This document shows, one piece after another, positions 5,656 through 10,380 of a DNA stretch of 10,380 nucleotides (position 1 is the stretch's first letter; each line of letters begins with the position of its first letter). A program made the translations under genes and the position numbers. The DNA comes from CAJCBL01 sp035298965. GTDB lineage: Bacteria; Verrucomicrobiota; Verrucomicrobiia; Opitutales; Opitutaceae. The notes beneath the pieces were generated by a model. That model made no database searches and was not told the DNA's origin. It saw nothing but the letters and a program-made list of their open reading frames with translations. The stretch is taken from contig DATGXO010000022.1 of the NCBI GenBank assembly GCA_035298965.1, positions 1-10,380 of the forward strand. The letters are read 5' to 3'.

Positions 5656-6757
5656 AGCGGAGGGCTTCGGCGGGTTCGATGCGGGTGGCATAGGCGGCCG
5701 GGTAGAGCGCGCCGATCAGAGCGGTGACGATCGAGGTCGCGACAATGCCGGCGAGCACGAGCGGGCTGACGACGGCCTGCACGTATCCGTTCAGCTGCGG
5801 CACCTGCTGGATGCCGAACAGCACGGCGAAACCCAGCGCGAGGCCGACGGCGCAGCCGGCGACCGCCATCGCGAGCGCTTCGACCACGATGATGCGTGCG
5901 ACCTGCAGTTTCGAGAAACCGCAGACGCGCAGGACGGCGATCTCGCGGATGCGGGTGAAGACGGACATGAGCATGGTGTTGGCGACGCCGAGACCGCCGA
6001 GGAGGAAGGCGCAGATGCCCACGGCCCAGCCGGTGAGCTTGAGGATGCGGAACTGCGAGTAGCCCTGCGCGAACTCGCGGTTCTCGAGCGCGATGAGCTT
6101 CGGATAGCGGCGGGCGATCTCGTCCTTGAAGGCGGCGGCGGCGGAGCCATCGGCGAGTTTCACGGCGATGATCGAGGAGAGGTCCTCGCGGTGGAAGAAC
6201 GTCTGCGCGGAGGCGAGCGGGAGGAAGACGCCGCCATCCTCGAAGCCGTTGGCGGTGCGGACGATGCCGGCGACGCGGAAGGTGGTGTGGCCGAGCGGGA
6301 GCTCGTCGCCGAGGCCGACCTTGAGGAAGGCGGCGGCGCGTTCGCCGAGCACGGCGCCGTCGGCGGGGCCGAAGGTGGCCCGATCGCCAGCGAGCCAGGT
6401 GGCGCCGCTGAGCCGCGGGTTGTCGTTTTCCACGCCGAAGCAGGTGACGATCGGGTGGCCCGGCGCGGAGACGATGCCGAAGAGCACGGGGTTGGCCGCG
6501 GCCACGCCCGGCAGGCGGCGGATCTCGGCGGCCGACGCGGCGGGCACGCTGCTGAAGAACAGATCGGAGACGTCGCGCTCGAACACGAGCACCTGCGAAT
6601 CCGTGTCGAGGATGCGTTCGAACATGCCGATCGCGCCGAGCACGATCGAGAGGATCGTGAGCATGGCGGCGCAGCCGAAGGCGATGCCGGCGACGCCGAT
6701 GCCGGTGCGCACCCAGTGGCGGCGGAGGTTGACGCGGACGAGCGCGGAGAAAGTCAT
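5648..6757 (-). CDS. FtsX-family ABC permease, LolE/MacB type
   Basis: A 369-residue inner-membrane permease, partner of the following ATPase. The layout is the MacB/LolE four-helix pattern: TM1 about 18-44, a large periplasmic domain about 45-238, then TM2 about 243-265, TM3 about 286-316 and TM4 about 331-354. The family signature after TM2 is clear (VANTMLMSVFTRIREIAVLR, 258-277), as is the usual C-terminal RIEPAEALRYE. The length is typical of a half-size FtsX permease, which would act as a homodimer if no second permease exists. ATG 6757-6755 is used because the longer upstream frame runs through the prenyl synthase gene and a heptanucleotide array. No Shine-Dalgarno sequence is seen; the 67 bp before it are almost wholly repeat. 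No membrane-fusion partner gene of MacA type is visible in the window. Confidence 0.9.
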   Translation of the reverse strand: MTFSALVRVNLRRHWVRTGIGVAGIAFGCAAMLTILSIVLGAIGMFERILDTDSQVLVFERDVSDLFFSSVPAASAAEIRRLPGVAAANPVLFGIVSAPGHPIVTCFGVENDNPRLSGATWLAGDRATFGPADGAVLGERAAAFLKVGLGDELPLGHTTFRVAGIVRTANGFEDGGVFLPLASAQTFFHREDLSSIIAVKLADGSAAAAFKDEIARRYPKLIALENREFAQGYSQFRILKLTGWAVGICAFLLGGLGVANTMLMSVFTRIREIAVLRVCGFSKLQVARIIVVEALAMAVAGCAVGLALGFAVLFGIQQVPQLNGYVQAVVSPLVLAGIVATSIVTALIGALYPAAYATRIEPAEALRYE

Positions 6758-6766
6758 CGTGCGGAA

Positions 6767-6822
6767 GTAGTGAGGAGGCAGTAGCGAGTAGCGGGTAGTG
6801 AGGAGGGCGGAGCGAGGAGGTG
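6767..6822. repeat. Heptanucleotide tandem array, 8 degenerate units, between two genes
   Basis: Eight contiguous 7-nt units: gtagtga, ggaggca, gtagcga, gtagcgg, gtagtga, ggagggc, ggagcga, ggaggtg. The array fills nearly all of the 67-bp gap between the prenyl synthase stop (6825) and the permease ATG (6757). It therefore becomes the untranslated leader of the permease cistron, and on the transcript it reads as C/T-rich units such as tcactac and tcgctac. Confidence 0.9.
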
Positions 6823-6824
6823 GG

Positions 6825-7736
6825 TCAGAGCGAGTCGAGCGGGGCGGCGAGCTGGCGGTGGAAGAGCTGGAGGATGGACCAGAAACGCCCGCAGGCGACG
6901 AGGTCGCCGATCGCGTGGCGGGCGAGGCGTTCGAGCCGGCGGAGGCGGGCGAGGGCGGGGGCGAGACCGCTGGCGAGGGCGAGGTTGGGCCGGCCGAGGG
7001 CGGAGTCGCGCCCGGCGGTCTTGGCTGCGCCGCTGGCGGCGGCGAGCTGGAGGTCGCGCAGGTCGTCGAGGCCCTGGTAGAGAAGTCCCCAGTACACGGC
7101 GAGGTGGCGGAGCTGGCGGCGCTCGAGTGGCGAGGCGCCGGCGGCGAGCGCGGGCAGCTCGAGAGCGAGGCGGAGCATGGCGGAGGTCTTGCCCACCGCC
7201 GCCCGACCGACGGCCCGCGGGGAGCGCGGACCGTCGGCGAACGCCAGATCGAGCGCCTGGCCGCCGACGAGACCGGCGGGGCCGAGGCACGTATCGAGCG
7301 TGCGGGTGGCTTCATTTCGGAGGTGGAACGGCAGAGCAGCCGTGGCCTCGGCTACGAGGGCGTAGCCGCGATTGATGAGGGCGAGCGCGCCGAGGATGGC
7401 GGAGGCTTCGCCGTGGAGACGGTGGGCGCAGGGGCGGCCGCGGCGTTCGGCGGCGTCGTCCATGCAGGGAAGGTCGTCGAGGAGGAGCGAGGCGGTGTGG
7501 TAGAACTCGACCGCAGCGGCGAGGCGGCCGGCGATGTCCTCGTCCAGGTTTTGGGCACGGCCGAGGGCGAGCACGAGTCGCACGCGGAAGAGCGAACCGG
7601 GAAACGCAAGCGCCTCGTCGAGCGTGCCGCGCAACTTCGGCTCGAGGCCGGCGAGCGCGGGGGCGTGGCGGCGGAGGAGCTCGGCAGGGTTGTTGGCCGG
7701 AAGCTCGGCGAACGCGGAGTGGGGCAGCGGGGGCAT
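6825..7736 (-). CDS. Trans-prenyl diphosphate synthase, CrtE/IspA-like (probable GGPP synthase)
   Basis: A 303-residue cytosolic prenyltransferase expected to condense isopentenyl diphosphate with allylic diphosphates. Key motifs are intact. The first aspartate-rich motif is DDLPCMD (87-93), preceded by HTASLLL and followed by RRGRPCAH (98-105) and GE (109-110), closely like bacterial CrtE-type GGPP synthases. Also seen are GGQ (158-160), KT (183-184) and the second aspartate motif QGLDDLRD (221-228). The small residues just before DD (Ala82, Ser83) suit a product longer than C15, but chain length is not certain. ATG 7736 lies 5 bp after the YceI-like stop, so the two genes are surely cotranscribed. 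No Shine-Dalgarno sequence is visible. The product could feed carotenoid, quinone or other isoprenoid synthesis. Confidence 0.9.
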   Translation of the reverse strand: MPPLPHSAFAELPANNPAELLRRHAPALAGLEPKLRGTLDEALAFPGSLFRVRLVLALGRAQNLDEDIAGRLAAAVEFYHTASLLLDDLPCMDDAAERRGRPCAHRLHGEASAILGALALINRGYALVAEATAALPFHLRNEATRTLDTCLGPAGLVGGQALDLAFADGPRSPRAVGRAAVGKTSAMLRLALELPALAAGASPLERRQLRHLAVYWGLLYQGLDDLRDLQLAAASGAAKTAGRDSALGRPNLALASGLAPALARLRRLERLARHAIGDLVACGRFWSILQLFHRQLAAPLDSL

Positions 7737-7741
7737 GGCGA

Positions 7742-8293
7742 TCAGGCGCCGGGCGAGGCGGAGAGGGCGAAGCGGATCGTGACGACGGGGTCGACGGTGA
7801 GCATGCCGAACTTCCGGATCTTCGGCAGGCCCCAGTCGCGGTGGTCGATCTTGGCTTCTCCGGAGATGTCCCAGCCGGCGGCGGTGCGGACGATCTTCAC
7901 GGGGAAACTGAGTTCGCGGGTTTGACCGTTGAGGGCGAGCGTGCCGGTGGCGGTGAAGGCATCGGCGCTGCCGCCGGGAGCGAGTTTCACGAGGATGAAC
8001 ACGCCCTCGGCGCTTTTCGCGGTGGCCCATTCGAGCATCTCCTTGTCGCGGGCCTTGTCGCCGGTTTTCAGATCCGCCCAGGCGAAGCGCACTGTCGCGG
8101 CGGTGATCGCGCCGGCGGCGGGATCGGCCTCCACAGTCACGGCCGGGTGGGCAACGGTGCCGGTGAAGCTGTGCATCGTCGCGTGGGCGTCGACGGTGAG
8201 TTTCACGGCGGAGGGGTCCACTTTCAGGGGGGCGGCGAGGCCGAGCGCGGGCAGCGCGGCCAGAAGAAGAGCGAGTAGGCGATGGTGTCGCAT
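7742..8293 (-). CDS. Secreted YceI-family lipocalin-like protein
   Basis: A 183-residue periplasmic protein with a signal peptide (MRHHRLLALLLAALPALGLA, cut before APLKV). The mature part, about 163 residues, is beta-rich. It follows the YceI pattern: an N-terminal DPSAVKLTVDAHATMHSFTG strand region, then FAWADLKTGDKARDKEMLEW (family: DxxSLxTGxxxRDxHL) and a C-terminal DHRDWGLPKIRKFGML region. Known YceI-family structures are beta-barrels that bind polyisoprenoid chains, and E. coli yceI sits beside a cytochrome b561-type gene. Here the next cistron is a prenyl diphosphate synthase, 5 bp away, and a heme-oxidase-like gene ends the cluster, so an isoprenoid or quinone ligand is a reasonable inference. 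An in-frame ATG at 8338 was rejected because the signal peptide starts at 8293. Confidence 0.88.
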   Translation of the reverse strand: MRHHRLLALLLAALPALGLAAPLKVDPSAVKLTVDAHATMHSFTGTVAHPAVTVEADPAAGAITAATVRFAWADLKTGDKARDKEMLEWATAKSAEGVFILVKLAPGGSADAFTATGTLALNGQTRELSFPVKIVRTAAGWDISGEAKIDHRDWGLPKIRKFGMLTVDPVVTIRFALSASPGA

Positions 8294-8332
8294 GACGCCG
8301 CGCAGCCTAGACCGGCCGGGTGAAGCCTCGAT

Positions 8333-8361
8333 GAACATCCCGTGAATTCCGGTTCATGTTC
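8333..8361. promoter_or_regulatory. Inverted repeat upstream of the YceI-like gene, possible operator
   Basis: Arms GAACAT (8333-8338) and ATGTTC (8356-8361) are perfect complements 17 nt apart, with a smaller inner pair TGAA/TTCA (8343-8346, 8353-8356). It lies 40-68 bp before the YceI ATG, in the 97-bp gap that should hold the operon promoter. No convincing -35/-10 pair is seen. Short arms mean chance is possible. Confidence 0.25.
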
Positions 8362-8390
8362 GGGCGTTCGCAGGGAGCGTGAAACGCGAC

Positions 8391-9086
8391 TCACACGAGC
8401 AAGGCCGCCAGCTCGGGGCTGAGGGCGAAGGCGGCGCGTACGGCGGCGAAGCCGTCGAGCAGCTCGGCGGGCGAGCCCGCTGCCGGAAACACCAGGTCGA
8501 GCGTGGCGCCGGTGCAGCGCACCGCGGCATCGACTCCCGCCACCGTGAGCGTGCAATCGCGGCAATCCGACGGGTAGGCGACCGCGAGTCCGGAGTCGGC
8601 GTCGAGCGCCTCGACCAAATCGATCACCGCTTCGACGCGCACGCCGCGGCGCAACGTGAAGTTCAACTCAGTGAACAGCCCCGCGAAGAGCGTGTCGAAC
8701 TCGGGCCGCCGCACGAGCTCGGGCCGGCGCAGCTCGCGTAGCGTGCGGGTCACGAGGTAGCGTTCGGGGTCGGCCGAATCGAGGGCGTAGGCGAGCTCGA
8801 AGGTGAAATCGGCCGCCGTGAGCACCGCCGCGGGGCTGGTGACCGCGAGCGAGAGTTCGCGGCGTTTGTAGGCGAGGGCCTCGCGGGTGCGTTGGAAAAA
8901 CGTTTCCGCCTGCTCCGCGAGTTCGCCGGTGCAGAGCTTGGCGAGGAAGGCGGACGTGGCGGCGTTCACGGCGGTCGGCAGCGTGTGCCGGCTCTTCTGG
9001 AAACCGGCGAGCGACTTCACGGCTCCGCCGTCGTGACCGACGAAGCCCAGACCGGCGACAAGGGAGGAAGGCAACGCACCCGACAT
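8391..9086 (-). CDS. Conserved-looking hypothetical protein, 231 aa
   Basis: I do not recognise this family. The product starts MSGALPSSLV and is soluble, with no convincing signal peptide or membrane helix. It appears mixed helical, with an amphipathic and charged middle (ETFFQRTREALAYKRREL, 61-78; RYLVTRTLRELRRPELVRR, 109-127). It has four cysteines: Cys52, Cys175 and Cys178 in a CRDC pair, and Cys191, so a metal or disulfide site is conceivable. ATG 9086 is the first plausible start, 72 bp after the MATE stop. Codon use is like its neighbours, and the motif-like conserved residues support a real gene. The 97-bp gap below it separates it from the YceI cluster. Function unknown. Confidence 0.75.
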   Translation of the reverse strand: MSGALPSSLVAGLGFVGHDGGAVKSLAGFQKSRHTLPTAVNAATSAFLAKLCTGELAEQAETFFQRTREALAYKRRELSLAVTSPAAVLTAADFTFELAYALDSADPERYLVTRTLRELRRPELVRRPEFDTLFAGLFTELNFTLRRGVRVEAVIDLVEALDADSGLAVAYPSDCRDCTLTVAGVDAAVRCTGATLDLVFPAAGSPAELLDGFAAVRAAFALSPELAALLV

Positions 9087-9158
9087 CGCCGGCGAGGGAA
9101 ACGGCTGCGCGGTTTCGCCGCGAGAGCGAAAGCGGCGCGCGGCGGGCGCGAGGGGGCG

Positions 9159-10380
9159 TCACGCCACCTCGATCGCCGTCGGTGCGGGCGCGGCGGAGAC
9201 CTCACGCGTCTGCGCGCCGAAGCGCGCGACCAGCAGCAACGCGCACAGTCCGAGCCCGACGGCCATGCCGGACCAGACGCCGACCGGGCCCACGTTCAAC
9301 GGAAACGCGAAACCCCACGCCGCCGGCACGGCGCAGAGCCAGTAGCCGAAGAACGTGATGACCGTGGGTGTGCGCACATCGGCGAGGCCGCGCAGGGCTC
9401 CCATGGCGGTCACCTGCGTGCCGTCGAACACCTGGAAGATCCCGGCGACGATCAGCAGGCGCGCGGCGAGGGCGACGACGGCGGGCTCCGGGATGAACGC
9501 GCTCGCCAACGCGGGGCCGGCGAGCACGAAGCCCACGCCGAAGCAGGCCATCAACGCCGCCCCCGCGCCGATCCCGCCGAAGCCGATCACCCGCAGCAGG
9601 TGCCCATGGCCGGCGCCGCGCGCGTGGCCGAGCCGTACGGCGAGCGCATGCGAGAGCCCGAGTGGGAACATGAAGGTCGTCGCGGCGCAGTTGAGCGCCA
9701 CTTGGTGCGCCGCGAGCGCGACGGTGCCGAGCCAGCCCATGAAGATCGCGCTGATCGAGAACAGCGACGACTCGAAGAACAACTGCAGGCTCACGGGCCA
9801 GCCTTGGGCGAACTGCGCCGCGAGCTCCCGGTGGTGCAGCGCCGCGAACCAGCGCGACGGGCGAGCGGCGGCGAACGCCGGGCTGCGTTGCAGGTGCCAG
9901 GCGAGCGCGGCGAGCAGGGCGCACCGCGCGATCAACGTGGCCCAGCCCGCGCCGGCGAGCCCGAGTGCGGGCGCCCCCAGGTGGCCGTAGATCAGCACCC
10001 AGTTCAGGAAGACGTTCAGCAGGACGCCGCCGAGCACGCAGTAGAGCGGCGTCCACGGCCGGTGAAGCGCTTCGTAGAAGTTCTTGAGCGCCAGGAACCC
10101 GAGGCTCGGCAGCAACGACCAAGCGATGATGATCAGGTACGGTTTCGCGGTGGCGGCGACCTCGGGCGGTTGGCCGAACCAGTGGAGCGAGCCGGAGAGG
10201 GCGGAGAGCACCGTCGCCAGCGGGATGCCGGCGGCGGCGGCGAGCACGACGCCGTGCCGCAGCGTTTCGCCGGCATCCCTCGGGCGATTGGCGCCGAAGG
10301 CTTCGGCGGCGCGCACGGCCACCGCCGTGAGCAGCCCGATGCCGATCAGGAAGGCCACGCCGAACACCGCGCCCGCAAAG
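9159..10380 (-). CDS. MATE-family multidrug/cation efflux transporter (N-terminus outside window)
   Basis: The last 406 residues of a NorM-type MATE transporter are visible. The frame continues past the window edge (FAGAVFGVAF at the start of the visible part), so the true start lies beyond 10380. Recognisable family stretches are GIGLLTAVAVRAAEAFGANR near the start, LNVFLNWVLIYGHLGAPALG, LGTVALAAHQVALNCAATTF and FQVFDGTQVTAMGALRG. About ten hydrophobic segments remain, consistent with a 12-helix protein of about 450 residues that has lost its first helix or two. The protein would export drugs or organic cations using a Na+ or H+ gradient at the inner membrane; the substrate cannot be told. 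It precedes the unknown 231-aa gene by 72 bp in the same direction. Confidence 0.92.
   Translation of the reverse strand, partial: FAGAVFGVAFLIGIGLLTAVAVRAAEAFGANRPRDAGETLRHGVVLAAAAGIPLATVLSALSGSLHWFGQPPEVAATAKPYLIIIAWSLLPSLGFLALKNFYEALHRPWTPLYCVLGGVLLNVFLNWVLIYGHLGAPALGLAGAGWATLIARCALLAALAWHLQRSPAFAAARPSRWFAALHHRELAAQFAQGWPVSLQLFFESSLFSISAIFMGWLGTVALAAHQVALNCAATTFMFPLGLSHALAVRLGHARGAGHGHLLRVIGFGGIGAGAALMACFGVGFVLAGPALASAFIPEPAVVALAARLLIVAGIFQVFDGTQVTAMGALRGLADVRTPTVITFFGYWLCAVPAAWGFAFPLNVGPVGVWSGMAVGLGLCALLLVARFGAQTREVSAAPAPTAIEVA

Noticed and set aside
4306..5727. 473-codon plus-strand open frame across two minus-strand genes
   Set aside because: Glu/Gly/Ala-rich composition, no domain, crosses real gene boundaries and repeats.
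4931..6784. 617-codon open frame on the plus strand opposite the ABC transporter genes
   Set aside because: High G+C removes stops from the opposite strand. The predicted peptide is low-complexity Arg/Ser/Glu/Gly, while the minus strand has full Walker and FtsX motifs.
6758..7315. N-terminal extension of the permease frame into the prenyl synthase gene
   Set aside because: It overlaps a well-supported synthase in another frame and reads Pro/Ser/Arg-rich sequence; the FtsX family start fits ATG 6757.
8294..8390. Sigma-70 promoter for the YceI cluster
   Set aside because: No -35/-10 pair of acceptable match and spacing could be found on the minus strand, although a promoter is expected in this gap.
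9113..9131. Hairpin TTTCGC/GCGAAA between the MATE and 231-aa genes as a terminator
   Set aside because: Only 6 bp of stem, no T-tract, and the downstream gene is in the same direction just 72 bp away.
1..10380. Defence system, prophage or integrative element
   Set aside because: No nuclease, integrase, transposase, toxin-antitoxin or phage gene is seen; composition is uniform across the window.

Overview
The window is G+C-rich (about two thirds by eye) and densely coding, with no tRNA, rRNA, transposase or CRISPR array. Gene content and the interspersed palindromic repeats suggest a Gram-negative of the Verrucomicrobiota, most likely an Opitutaceae relative. That placement rests on recall of protein and repeat style, not on a search.

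Layout. At the left edge two small membrane-protein genes run leftward: a partial one (1-283) and a 142-residue one (280-708), overlapping by GTGA. A divergent gene (819-3287) encodes a secreted S9-family serine peptidase with its full Ser-Asp-His triad. Its end overlaps tail-to-tail with a long leftward series: MATE transporter (9159-10380, cut by the window edge), an unrecognised 231-residue protein (8391-9086), a secreted YceI-like protein (7742-8293), a CrtE-like trans-prenyl diphosphate synthase (6825-7736), a LolE/MacB-like permease (5648-6757), its ATPase (4894-5655) and a CcoN-like membrane protein (3265-4890). From YceI to the CcoN-like gene the spacing is very tight (5 bp; 67 bp filled by a repeat; 8-bp overlap; 3 bp), so 3265-8293 looks like one operon. 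A polyisoprenoid-binding-type lipocalin beside a prenyl diphosphate synthase, an envelope ABC transporter and a heme-oxidase-like protein suggests envelope isoprenoid or quinone handling. That role is inference.

The most unusual feature is repeat DNA placed inside or at the edges of genes while the frames stay open. Two copies of a 60-bp palindromic element (1-60 and 4166-4225) match at 50 of 60 positions without gaps, and 8 of the 10 differences fall in or beside the loop. Four degenerate tandem arrays all have a 7-nt period but different sequences (4105-4132, 4245-4272, 4708-4742, 6767-6822). A cluster of hairpins lies at 4786-4888, and smaller palindromes at 3240-3258 and 5592-5611. In the CcoN-like gene these repeats supply about 65 N-terminal residues and a roughly 60-residue loop between membrane segments. 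None of the nine visible start codons has a Shine-Dalgarno-like sequence.
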